Numbered from the stretch's first letter, positions 1 to 6,250 are shown. The stretch is 6,560 bases of DNA from Pseudomonadota bacterium (GCA_023390955.1 JAEWBW010000699.1:1-6560), one strand, 5' to 3'. Made by a program: numbers and translations. Notes: generated by a model from the sequence alone, not told the origin.

Positions 1-1175
1 GGACGGGCTTGTGCACCGAGCTGCTGCGGTCGGGACGCACGCTTGTCGTCGACGATATGCATCGCGGTAATCCCGAGGCCGGCGTCGCAGGCGTGCTGCG
101 GCGCCAGGGCGGGGAGGTCTATTTCGCCGAGAACACTTTGTGGCACGCGCTGTTCGGGCTGCTGTTCTGGGAGGAGTTGTTCGAGACAGGCCAACTTCAC
201 AGCGGTTTCGACTGGGTCCCGCATTGCCTTAGCGACCGGACTTTCCATCGGCGGTTCGCCTCGGAGATCGACAGCAAGCTCGCGGCGCTCAAATCCGGCC
301 ATGCGCTTCCGATGATCTTGCACACCGTTGCCGGCAAATGGGGCCAGCCCAACGGCATCTTTGCCTGGGACCATTTGCAGATGGACGCATTGCGGGCCTT
401 GCTCGAAGGCGCGAGCGTGAACGGCCTGGCGGAGATCGTTCGGGCGATGTGCGAAGACTTCCGCGGCATGCGGGACGGATTCCCCGACCTGATGCACGTG
501 CGCGACGGCAAGCTGTCCTTCATCGAGGTCAAGGCGGAAGGCGACGCCATTCGCCGCAACCAGCTGACTCGTCTTCGCCAACTGGAAAGCGCCGGCATCC
601 CGGCCGAGATCGGCCGGGTGGACTACCGGTTCGATCCTGAGCAGGATTACGTGGTGGTTGACATCGAGACCACGGGAGCCTGGTCGTCCGGTGATCGCAT
701 CACCGAAATCGGGGCGGTGAAGGTCCGCAACCATCAAATTATCGATGAGTGGCATTCGCTGATTAATCCGCAGCGGCCAATCCCCGCGAAGATCGTCGAA
801 CTCACCGGCATCACCAACTCGATGGTTCGGGACGCGCCTGTGTTTCACGAGATCGCGGACAGCTTTGAGGCGTTCATGAGCGACGGCATCTTTGTCGCCC
901 ACAACGTGAACTTCGACTACGGCTTTCTGTCATATGAGTATGAACGGCTCGAACGGCGCTTCCGCTATCCGAAGCTCTGCACCTGCGTCGGAATGCGTCG
1001 CGGATATCCCGGGCACAAATCGTACGGCCTTGGCAAGTTGTGCGCGATCTACGACATCGCGCTCGAAGACCACCATCGCGCGCTATGCGACGCCCGAGCC
1101 GCGGCCAAGCTACTGAATCTCATTAACAAGAAGCGCGATGCCGAACTCCCGGCGCACGCGGAGCAGGCCGCGTAG
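1..1175 (+). CDS. FAN1-like VRR-NUC nuclease fused to a DnaQ-family DEDDh exonuclease (5' end outside the window)
   Basis: The reading frame is open from the window edge (first full codon at 3), and no start with a ribosome site is visible, so the 5' part is missing. Numbering here is from the TTG at 9. Residues about 33-210 resemble the nuclease domain of FAN1: E41 in a helix followed by FGLLFWEELF, then G157-F-P-D160-L, E173-V-K175 and Q185. This is the PD-(D/E)XK signature of VRR-NUC enzymes, which cut flaps and crosslinked or branched DNA. Residues about 213-375 form a DnaQ/RNase T-like 3'-5' exonuclease with the full DEDDh set: D218 and E220 in DIETTG, D303 in HNVNFD, and H356 and D361. 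Both catalytic sets appear intact, so a two-nuclease DNA repair enzyme is inferred. The family call is strong; the physiological substrate is unknown. The next gene lies 188 bases downstream and is probably a separate unit. Confidence 0.88.
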   Translation, partial: TGLCTELLRSGRTLVVDDMHRGNPEAGVAGVLRRQGGEVYFAENTLWHALFGLLFWEELFETGQLHSGFDWVPHCLSDRTFHRRFASEIDSKLAALKSGHALPMILHTVAGKWGQPNGIFAWDHLQMDALRALLEGASVNGLAEIVRAMCEDFRGMRDGFPDLMHVRDGKLSFIEVKAEGDAIRRNQLTRLRQLESAGIPAEIGRVDYRFDPEQDYVVVDIETTGAWSSGDRITEIGAVKVRNHQIIDEWHSLINPQRPIPAKIVELTGITNSMVRDAPVFHEIADSFEAFMSDGIFVAHNVNFDYGFLSYEYERLERRFRYPKLCTCVGMRRGYPGHKSYGLGKLCAIYDIALEDHHRALCDARAAAKLLNLINKKRDAELPAHAEQAA

Positions 1176-1363
1176 TCGCATTTTCGATATCGGCCAATCG
1201 TGGGGCGGTCACTCCTGAACCTTCGGGCCGCTGTCGGGCAGATCAGCGTTCTACGCTCACGAACGTCTAAGGCTCAGCTTCGCAAATGATTGCCTCAAAA
1301 TCACAAGACGCAGCACGCACCCTCTGGGAATAGAGCGGCTTGTTCAGCTGGGCGAGGGACGCC
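1176..1363. other. intergenic stretch without a recognised gene
   Basis: This 188-base gap holds the ribosome site of the 1364 gene and overlapping small inverted repeats: AGCGT/ACGCT (1245-1257) and CGTTC/GAACG (1247-1265). I find no convincing terminator for the nuclease gene and no clear promoter. Confidence 0.4.
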
Positions 1364-1561
1364 ATGAAAGACATGGTTGCGCATCTGGAGAAGCTTCGGG
1401 CTGACGCGGCCGAGTGCGTCATGATCAGGGACTTGGCCGTTGATCAAAGCAAGCGCGAACTGTTCGCGCGGCTCGCAGAACATTTGCAGGTGTTGGCAAA
1501 CGAGGTCGAGCGGGCAATCAAGGCAGTGCCGTCTCGGTCTGCATTAGCCGGACGCCCATAA
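1364..1561 (+). CDS. small conserved-looking helical protein of unknown function
   Basis: This 65-residue protein is highly charged and almost wholly helix-forming. Hydrophobic residues recur in heptad-like fashion over residues 4-55 (segments HLEKLRADAAEC and RELFARLAEHLQVLANEVE), which suggests a helical hairpin or short coiled coil. There is no signal peptide, membrane segment or metal motif. I chose the ATG at 1364 because GAGGGA at 1354-1359 is a good ribosome site just upstream; a TTG at 1340 in the same frame has no such site. It resembles small hypothetical proteins I associate with Bradyrhizobium, but I cannot name a function. It stands alone, with about 190-200 bases of non-coding DNA on each side. 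Confidence 0.7.
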   Translation: MKDMVAHLEKLRADAAECVMIRDLAVDQSKRELFARLAEHLQVLANEVERAIKAVPSRSALAGRP

Positions 1562-1709
1562 GATAAGGCGTCACCTATTTGACGGCGTTGCGGGACGATT
1601 TGCGAGCCACGTGCCGAAGGCCCCCTTCTTCCGAGCAAGCTTGTCCAGGCTTTGTTTTAACAGCGCGGTCTTGGCCCGATCCGTTGCCCAATTCGGAGGT
1701 ATCCTGATA

Positions 1710-1734
1710 GGAACTCTTATCTGCCGGGCGCGTT
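1710..1734 (+). promoter_or_regulatory. EcfG-type general stress promoter for the hybrid kinase
   Basis: GGAAC at 1710-1714 and CGTT at 1731-1734 are separated by exactly 16 bases. This matches the known alphaproteobacterial EcfG (general stress response sigma factor) promoter consensus GGAAC-N16/17-CGTT with no mismatch. It lies 30 bases before the kinase start codon, which would give a leader of roughly 20-25 nt. That the kinase belongs to the EcfG regulon is inferred from this match and its position. Confidence 0.7.
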
Positions 1735-1764
1735 TAGCACCGTTACCCACCGAGCTTATCCACC

Positions 1765-3726
1765 ATGAAAAAATCGCCCGCCGCTGACCTGCGCAGCCCC
1801 GATCTGCTGATCAACTCGATCGTCGACTACGCGATTTTCATGCTCGATACGGACGGCACCGTCAGAAGCTGGAATACAGGTGCAGAACGTCTCAAAGGGT
1901 ATTCAGCCGATGAGATCCTCGGGAAGCCCTTTTCGATCTTTTATACGCCCGAGGATCGCGAGAAGGATCTGCCAAAATCGGCCTTGGCGACAGCGAGCGA
2001 AACAGGGCGCTTTGCGTCCGAAGGATGGCGCGTCCGAAAAGACGGCACCCGGTTCTGGGCCCTTGTCGTACTCGATGCGATCCGCGATGAGGCGAGACGC
2101 TTGATTGGCTTTGCCAAGGTCACCCGCGACATCACTGAACGACAGCAGGCTCATCACGATCTCCTGGAGAGCGAGCGGCGGTATCGTCGCCTTGTCGACG
2201 CTGTGGTCGATTACGCCATTTTCCAGCTCGACCCTTCCGGACACGTCGCGACGTGGAATCCCGGCGCTCAACGCATCAAGGGGTATGCTCCGGATGAGAT
2301 CATCGGCCGGCACTTCAGCGCCTTCTACACCCCGGAAGACCTCGAGGCCGATGTGCCAACAAATGCACTCAAGCAGGCGGCCGAACAGGGGCGATTTGAA
2401 GCCGAGGGCTGGCGCATGCGCAAGGATGGTACCCGCTTTTGGGCGTCCGTTATCATCGATCGAATCATGGACGAGAGCGGAGCCATCATCGGCTTTGCAA
2501 AGGTGACCCGCGACCTCACCGAGCGCAAGCTCGCGCAGGACGAGCTGAAACGGGTGCAAGAGCAACTGGTCGCCTCCCAGAAGCTCGAGGCCGTTGGCCA
2601 GCTCAGCGGCGGCATCGCACACGACTTCAACAACTTGCTGATGATTGTCCTTGGCAACCTCGAGAATGCCGAACGCAACAGCCGTGAGGTGGGAGGACCC
2701 AATCTCCAGCGAGCTTTGGCAAACGCGAAGCGCGGTGCCCAGCGCGCCGCAGCGCTAACCAGCCGATTGCTTGCCTTTTCGCGGCGGCAAGCGCTTGATC
2801 CAAAACCAATTGACCTCAACCGTTTTCTGGGCGGCCTCCAGGAGTTCCTGCAGCGCACATTGGGCGAACGTATCGAAGTCCAAACCGTGGGCGGAGCCGG
2901 TCTCTGGCAGATCGAGGCCGACGTGAGCCATCTTGAATCGGCGGTCGTCAATCTTGCGATCAATGCCCGTGATGCGATGCCGGAAGGTGGGAAACTGACG
3001 GTCGAGGCGAACAACGTCTCAGCCGACGAGGTGTACTCACGCGCCAACCCGGAAGTGGCCGCCGGGCAATATGTCGTGATCTGCGTTAGCGACACGGGCG
3101 CCGGCATGAGCACCGAAGTCCTGCAGCGCGCCTTTGAGCCGTTCTTTACGACGAAGGAGCCAGGTCAAGGGACCGGCCTCGGCCTCAGTCAGGTCTACGG
3201 TTTCGTGAAGCAATCGGGCGGCAACGTGAAGATCTACAGTGAAGTCGGTGAGGGTACGAGCATCAAGATGTACTTCCCTCGCTACCGTGGCAACGAACAG
3301 CCGGCTACGGAGAACACCGATGAATTTGTCGCAGAGGGTGAAGCGATCGAGACGATCCTTGTCGTCGAGGACGATCCTGATCTGCGGACGTATGTCTCGG
3401 ATGTCTTGCGCGACCTGAACTATCGAGTGGTGTCAGCAGCGACTGCGCAGGCTGCTCTGACGATCCTGCTGCAGCAGGAGCAGCAAGTGGACTTGCTTCT
3501 CACCGATGTGGTGATGCCCGGCATCAACGGCCGCGAACTCGGCCGCCGAGCTCAACAGATGCGCCCTCGACTGAAGATCCTGTATATGACCGGATACTCG
3601 CGCAACGCCGTCGTTCACCAGGGCAGGCTCGATGAGGGTGTTGATTTGCTCGAGAAACCTGTCAGTCAGGCCAAGTTGGCGCTTAAGATCCGGGAGATGT
3701 TGGACAGGCCTGATCCGCGGTCCTGA
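1765..3726 (+). CDS. cytoplasmic PAS-PAS hybrid sensor histidine kinase with C-terminal receiver domain
   Basis: This 653-residue protein has no membrane segment, so it should sense a signal inside the cell. Order of domains: PAS1 (about 17-127), PAS2 (about 145-255), HisKA with phosphoacceptor H286 in GGIAHDFNN, a HATPase domain with N-box N396/N400, G1 box DTGAGM (443-448) and G2 box GTGLGL (469-474), then a receiver domain (about 532-648). The receiver keeps the acidic pair D536-D537, phosphoacceptor D581, T609 and K631-P632. All catalytic residues are present, so autophosphorylation at H286 and transfer to D581 are expected; the output partner is not encoded here. The PAS domains are near-duplicates and lack the LOV cysteine motif, so the ligand cannot be read. 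No clear Shine-Dalgarno precedes the ATG. An exact EcfG-type promoter sits 30 bases upstream, suggesting stress-induced expression. Confidence 0.93.
   Translation: MKKSPAADLRSPDLLINSIVDYAIFMLDTDGTVRSWNTGAERLKGYSADEILGKPFSIFYTPEDREKDLPKSALATASETGRFASEGWRVRKDGTRFWALVVLDAIRDEARRLIGFAKVTRDITERQQAHHDLLESERRYRRLVDAVVDYAIFQLDPSGHVATWNPGAQRIKGYAPDEIIGRHFSAFYTPEDLEADVPTNALKQAAEQGRFEAEGWRMRKDGTRFWASVIIDRIMDESGAIIGFAKVTRDLTERKLAQDELKRVQEQLVASQKLEAVGQLSGGIAHDFNNLLMIVLGNLENAERNSREVGGPNLQRALANAKRGAQRAAALTSRLLAFSRRQALDPKPIDLNRFLGGLQEFLQRTLGERIEVQTVGGAGLWQIEADVSHLESAVVNLAINARDAMPEGGKLTVEANNVSADEVYSRANPEVAAGQYVVICVSDTGAGMSTEVLQRAFEPFFTTKEPGQGTGLGLSQVYGFVKQSGGNVKIYSEVGEGTSIKMYFPRYRGNEQPATENTDEFVAEGEAIETILVVEDDPDLRTYVSDVLRDLNYRVVSAATAQAALTILLQQEQQVDLLLTDVVMPGINGRELGRRAQQMRPRLKILYMTGYSRNAVVHQGRLDEGVDLLEKPVSQAKLALKIREMLDRPDPRS
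1822..2529 (+). repeat. internal tandem duplication encoding the two PAS domains
   Basis: Residues 20-126 and 148-254 of the kinase align without gaps at an offset of 128 residues. By eye about two thirds of positions are identical, including WN-GA-R-KGY, FYTPED, EGWR-RKDGTRFWA and GFAKVTRD-TER. This indicates duplication of one PAS unit within the gene, followed by divergence. Confidence 0.8.
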
Positions 3727-3792
3727 CGCGGACAGCAAGTTCAAGGCTTGAGGACGAGACGAGCCGTCGATGCGACCCCTTCCTGTGCATGT

Positions 3793-3817
3793 GGAACTGC
3801 CACGTTTTCCCGATGTT
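3793..3817 (+). promoter_or_regulatory. EcfG-like promoter for the 72-residue protein
   Basis: GGAAC at 3793-3797 and TGTT at 3814-3817 are separated by 16 bases. This is the EcfG consensus with one change in the first base of the -10 element. It ends 29 bases before the ATG at 3847, almost the same spacing as the kinase promoter. The gene may therefore be transcribed separately from the kinase under general stress; this is inference from motif and position. Confidence 0.5.
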
Positions 3818-3846
3818 AAGAAGCGAGCGGGAAGCGGCTTGAACCT

Positions 3847-4065
3847 ATGCAGAATTTCGCGAACGCGTCGTTTTCACCAGAGTTGATCGCGGCGATGACC
3901 TCAGCTCTAGAAGGCGCGGTCGCGACATTGCCCGACCCCGTCCACGTTGCTCATGTCAATCAGCTTGCGGAATCGATTCTGCGGACGGCGGGGGCCGGGG
4001 AACGTGATGCTGTGACTTTGCAAAGGATCGCCCTCATGGAACTGCAACTGGCCCGTCGTGACTGA
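3847..4065 (+). CDS. small protein of unknown function downstream of the kinase
   Basis: This 72-residue soluble, helix-rich protein has a core reading PDPVHVAHVNQLAESIL, then GERD and a C-terminal helix LQRIALMELQLARRD. I recognise the pattern as a small hypothetical family of Bradyrhizobium relatives, but no function is known to me. There are no cysteines, signal peptide or membrane segment. The ATG at 3847 is the natural start, although no strong Shine-Dalgarno precedes it, as is also the case for the kinase. It begins 120 bases after the kinase stop with its own EcfG-like promoter in the gap. A role in the stress response is suggested only by that site. Confidence 0.72.
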   Translation: MQNFANASFSPELIAAMTSALEGAVATLPDPVHVAHVNQLAESILRTAGAGERDAVTLQRIALMELQLARRD

Positions 4066-4133
4066 AGTGCTGCGGGGAGGTGGTCTTGAGGTCCAACGCC
4101 ACGCCGTCCGCCCGACAACATCGACCGGACCTT

Positions 4134-4143
4134 TACATATGTA
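4134..4143. repeat. perfect 10-base palindrome just upstream of the third EcfG-like motif
   Basis: TACATATGTA is fully self-complementary and ends seven bases before the GGAAC at 4150. Its position would suit an operator for a dimeric regulator overlapping or flanking the promoter. A short AT-rich palindrome can also occur by chance, so regulatory function is only a guess. Confidence 0.3.
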
Positions 4144-4149
4144 TAGGAC

Positions 4150-4174
4150 GGAACCGTGTTATCGGGAGAACGTC
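4150..4174 (+). promoter_or_regulatory. weaker EcfG-like promoter before the helix-turn-helix gene
   Basis: GGAAC at 4150-4154 and CGTC at 4171-4174 have the 16-base spacing of EcfG promoters, with one mismatch in the last base of the -10 element. It lies 97 bases before the GTG at 4272, leaving a long leader. Transcription would begin near 4180, exactly where a potential 5' stem starts. It is the weakest of the three motifs because the final T of the -10 is normally well kept. Confidence 0.35.
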
Positions 4175-4178
4175 GCGC

Positions 4179-4252
4179 GTCCGGGGAGGGCCGGCATCTT
4201 ACTTTGATATTTTTGAAACCCGGACAGGGCCGCTTCTGAAGTCGCGGCCCTG
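4179..4252 (+). ncRNA. structured leader or small RNA with two adjacent stems
   Basis: Two perfect inverted repeats sit side by side. GTCCGGG (4179-4185) pairs with CCCGGAC (4219-4225), enclosing 33 nt. CAGGGCCGC (4225-4233) pairs with GCGGCCCTG (4244-4252) around a 10-nt loop. A further AGGGCC at 4187-4192 could compete for the GGCCCT at 4246-4251, so an alternative fold exists. The second stem is followed by a moderately U-rich stretch (4254-4262), then the GGAGG ribosome site of the next gene. It could be a regulatory leader of the 4272 gene, an attenuator, or a short RNA ended by the second stem. I cannot assign it to a named RNA family. Confidence 0.4.
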
Positions 4253-4271
4253 ATTCTGTTCTGGAGGCGCG

Positions 4272-4463
4272 GTGCAAACGCGATATCCTCTACTGGCGCG
4301 TTGGACCCCCGAGGATCACGAGCGGCTCAAGGAGATGGCGGCTGCGGGAAATCGCCCGGACGAGATCGCAGAGGCCTTGAACCGCAGCGAAGCCGCCGTC
4401 AGGACACGCGCGTGGCAGCATGGCATTGCTCTTCGCCTCATCACGCAGAAGAGGCCGAGATAG
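4272..4463 (+). CDS. small helix-turn-helix (Myb/SANT- or GcrA-like) protein
   Basis: The 63-residue protein has R10-W11-T12-P13-E14-D15, a first helix (to about residue 24), the turn AGNRPDEIAEALNRS (25-39), and a recognition-type helix (40-50) ending HGI. This three-helix layout resembles the Myb/SANT-like helix-turn-helix also found at the N-terminus of the cell-cycle regulator GcrA. The protein is short and basic, so it probably binds DNA, but no target can be read. The GTG start at 4272 is chosen because GGAGG lies at 4263-4267, four bases upstream, and the conserved W-T-P-E would be lost with any later start. It is preceded by a structured leader and a weak EcfG-like motif. Confidence 0.72.
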   Translation: MQTRYPLLARWTPEDHERLKEMAAAGNRPDEIAEALNRSEAAVRTRAWQHGIALRLITQKRPR

Positions 4464-4521
4464 CGAGAGGCGATCAGCTCTTGCTTGAGCAACAAATGTT
4501 GGTCCAGGCGCGAGGGAATAG

Positions 4522-4597
4522 GAGTTCTTTAACCGGGAACTCTAAGCAAGTTTTGCTTCACGGCCGCGACGTGCTGAAATTCAAATCCTTTTAAAAG
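4522..4597. repeat. cluster of short inverted repeats upstream of the TadG-like gene
   Basis: Three symmetrical elements lie within 76 bases: GAGTTC (4522-4527) with GAACTC (4537-4542), AAGCAA (4544-4549) with TTGCTT (4553-4558) around a 3-nt gap, and the perfect palindrome CTTTTAAAAG (4588-4597). A further TTGCT-TG-AGCAA lies at 4481-4492. This 172-base gap between genes must hold the promoter of the TadG-like operon, and these are candidate operators or RNA stems. None matches a site I can name. Confidence 0.35.
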
Positions 4598-4635
4598 TTC
4601 ATCCTGCTTTCTCTCCTGCGGGCATGAGGAAGAAG

Positions 4636-5925
4636 ATGATGGGGTTCCGAAACGACCAGCGAGGCAACGTCGCTCTGCTCTTCGCGGTGTGCCTTGTGCC
4701 GATCCTCTCAGCAGTGGGCATGGCCATCGACTACACGCGGGCGGTCAACGCGAGGACCGCCATGCAGACGGCGGCTGACAATGCGGCTCTGATGGCGATG
4801 AAGGACTCGGTCGGACTTTCCCCAGCGGAGGTGACCGCGCGAGCCAAATCCTATTTTGCGGGGCTTCTTCAACGAAAAGACATCGCCGGACTAACTCTGA
4901 CGGTTTCTTATACGCCCGACACCGGAAACGGTGCTTCCGTACAGCTGAGGGCCAGCGGCAGCCTCACGACCGACTTCATGAAGCTGGCGGGTTATCCCAC
5001 CATGAATCTCGGAGTGAGTTCCACCGCGTCATGGGGCAACACGCACCTGCGCGTCGCGCTTGCACTGGACGCGACCGGCTCGATGGGCCAGCACGGTAAG
5101 CTGCCTGCAATGCAGCAGGCGGCAAAGAAGCTGATCGATCAACTCAAGGCGAACGCCAAAGGCCATGATGATCTCTACATCTCGCTCATACCGTTCTCGA
5201 CCCACATCAATACCGCGTCGAACCACCAGAAAAGCTGGCTCGACTGGACCGAATGGGAGGAGGAAAACGGGAGCTGCAGCAAGGGTGGAAATACGCGCAC
5301 CAAATGCCTGAACAAGGGTGGCACCTGGACGCCGGACGATCACGCGACGTGGAATGGCTGCATCACGGATCGCGATGAACCTTACGACGTACAGAAAACG
5401 CCGCCGACGCTGTTGAAGCCCACGATGTTCCAGCCGGAGCAATTCAAGGATTGCCCTGCGGAACTGGTCCCGATGACCACTGACTGGACGGGTCTGAAGG
5501 CGCGCATCGATACCATCAAGGCAGGCGGCCCCACCAATCAGCCTGTGGGCATGGCTTGGGCCTGGCTGTCGATGATGCAGACCGATCCATTGAATGCGCC
5601 GCCGGAGATTGCCGGGTATAGCTATCGGAAAATCTTGATCGTGCTGAGCGACGGCTTGAACACGAAGAACAAGAAGTCCGGTAACGGATCAGACCACGAC
5701 GCCTATGTCGACACGCGCCAGCGTCTGCTCTGCGACAACATTCGCCAGGACAAGGTCATCGTCTACGCCATCCAGGTCAATACCGACAAGGACCCGGAAT
5801 CGGACGTCTTGAAATATTGCGCGACCTCGAAGGAAAACTTCTTCATGTTGACCTCGGCCAGCCAGATATTGTCAGCCTTCGATCAGATCGCGGCATCCTT
5901 ATCCAAGCTCAGGATTGCGAAGTAG
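4636..5925 (+). CDS. TadG-like membrane-anchored von Willebrand factor A protein
   Basis: Numbering is from the ATG at 4636 (429 residues). Residues about 7-35 match the Tad/TadE-G N-terminus: QRGNVALLF followed by one hydrophobic segment and AIDYTRA, so the protein is anchored in the inner membrane with the rest in the periplasm. A vWA domain starts near 138, with metal-site residues D145-A-T147-G-S149, T300 and D339 (LSDG), so the MIDAS is complete. A long insert (about 200-275) carries cysteines 214, 224, 242 and 273. C366 and C395 lie near the C-terminus. TadG proteins belong to Flp/Tad pilus systems, but no other tad gene is in the window, so it may be a stand-alone paralogue. An ATG at 4624 is also in frame, but GAGGA at 4626-4630 favours 4636 or 4639. 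The zinc-ribbon gene follows three bases after the stop. Confidence 0.87.
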   Translation: MMGFRNDQRGNVALLFAVCLVPILSAVGMAIDYTRAVNARTAMQTAADNAALMAMKDSVGLSPAEVTARAKSYFAGLLQRKDIAGLTLTVSYTPDTGNGASVQLRASGSLTTDFMKLAGYPTMNLGVSSTASWGNTHLRVALALDATGSMGQHGKLPAMQQAAKKLIDQLKANAKGHDDLYISLIPFSTHINTASNHQKSWLDWTEWEEENGSCSKGGNTRTKCLNKGGTWTPDDHATWNGCITDRDEPYDVQKTPPTLLKPTMFQPEQFKDCPAELVPMTTDWTGLKARIDTIKAGGPTNQPVGMAWAWLSMMQTDPLNAPPEIAGYSYRKILIVLSDGLNTKNKKSGNGSDHDAYVDTRQRLLCDNIRQDKVIVYAIQVNTDKDPESDVLKYCATSKENFFMLTSASQILSAFDQIAASLSKLRIAK

Positions 5926-5928
5926 GCT

Positions 5929-6216
5929 ATGGAAGATCGAGTTCAGGTGCGCTGCACGCGCTGCAAGAGCGTCTTTCGCGAGGCAGCTTCGCGTCTGCAG
6001 GATGGCTATTCCCGCCAATGTCCAAGCTGCGAAGCCGTTCTGTTCTTCAATGAAAGCTCGGCGGACCTGAACATCAAACGGGCAATAAGGGACGCGAGAG
6101 ATCTCCGGCGCCGCATCAGGGAGCGAGAGCAGGAGAAAATTTTGGCGACCCACCTCAACGGTCTGCCGAGAAACTTCAGCGGACGAGACCATAACGAGCA
6201 GGACCAGATGGATTGA
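5929..6216 (+). CDS. zinc-ribbon protein, probably coupled to the TadG-like gene
   Basis: The 95-residue protein opens with a four-cysteine zinc ribbon, C9-T-R-C12 and C31-P-S-C34, within the segment RCTRCKS ... QCPSCEAVLFF. Residues about 48-75 are very rich in arginine and glutamate and look like a charged helix; the tail is polar. There is no signal peptide, so it stays in the cytoplasm. I recall similar small proteins in Bradyrhizobium and related genera, annotated only as hypothetical. The ATG lies three bases after the stop of the vWA gene, which points to translational coupling in one operon. The ribbon could bind nucleic acid or a protein; nothing in the sequence decides this. Confidence 0.8.
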   Translation: MEDRVQVRCTRCKSVFREAASRLQDGYSRQCPSCEAVLFFNESSADLNIKRAIRDARDLRRRIREREQEKILATHLNGLPRNFSGRDHNEQDQMD

Positions 6217-6250
6217 GCGCTGCGGGTTCAACAGGAAATGCCCGCAGCGT
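6217..6250. terminator. hairpin between convergent genes, probable bidirectional terminator
   Basis: CGCTGCGGG (6218-6226) and CCCGCAGCG (6241-6249) form a perfect 9-bp stem with a 14-nt loop, extended by a G-U pair (6217/6250). It starts just after the stop at 6216 and lies before the end of the minus-strand gene at 6286. There is no U-tract on either strand, so it may block RNA decay or act with Rho instead of being a classical intrinsic terminator. Confidence 0.55.

Noticed and set aside
1340..1363. TTG at 1340 as the start of the small helical protein
   Set aside because: It has no ribosome site, and the GAGGGA at 1354-1359 would lie inside the gene; the ATG at 1364 is better placed.
1822..2529. 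LOV-type blue-light sensing by the PAS domains
   Set aside because: The flavin-binding cysteine motif (NCRFLQ-type) is absent; the corresponding region reads FSxFYTPED.
1903..3113. Long open frames on the minus strand opposite the kinase
   Set aside because: They mirror the codon structure of the GC-rich kinase gene, have arginine/serine-rich or otherwise unstructured translations and show no recognisable domain.
3727..3792. Intrinsic terminator after the kinase
   Set aside because: No GC-rich hairpin followed by a T-tract is visible between the stop codon and the next promoter motif.
4529..4546. CtrA binding site (TTAACC) controlling the TadG-like gene
   Set aside because: Only one half-site is present; neither side has a second TTAA at the required 7-base spacing.
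4536..4560. A further GGAAC (4536-4540) before the TadG-like gene as an EcfG promoter
   Set aside because: The bases 16 or 17 positions downstream read TTCA/TCAC, with no GTT, so the -10 element is missing.
4301..4594. A 97-residue plus-strand frame overlapping the helix-turn-helix gene
   Set aside because: It is an out-of-frame reading of a better-supported gene that has a strong ribosome site and a recognisable fold.
5029..5442. A minus-strand frame of 137 residues inside the vWA gene
   Set aside because: It lies fully opposite the vWA coding region, with arginine-rich composition and no motif.
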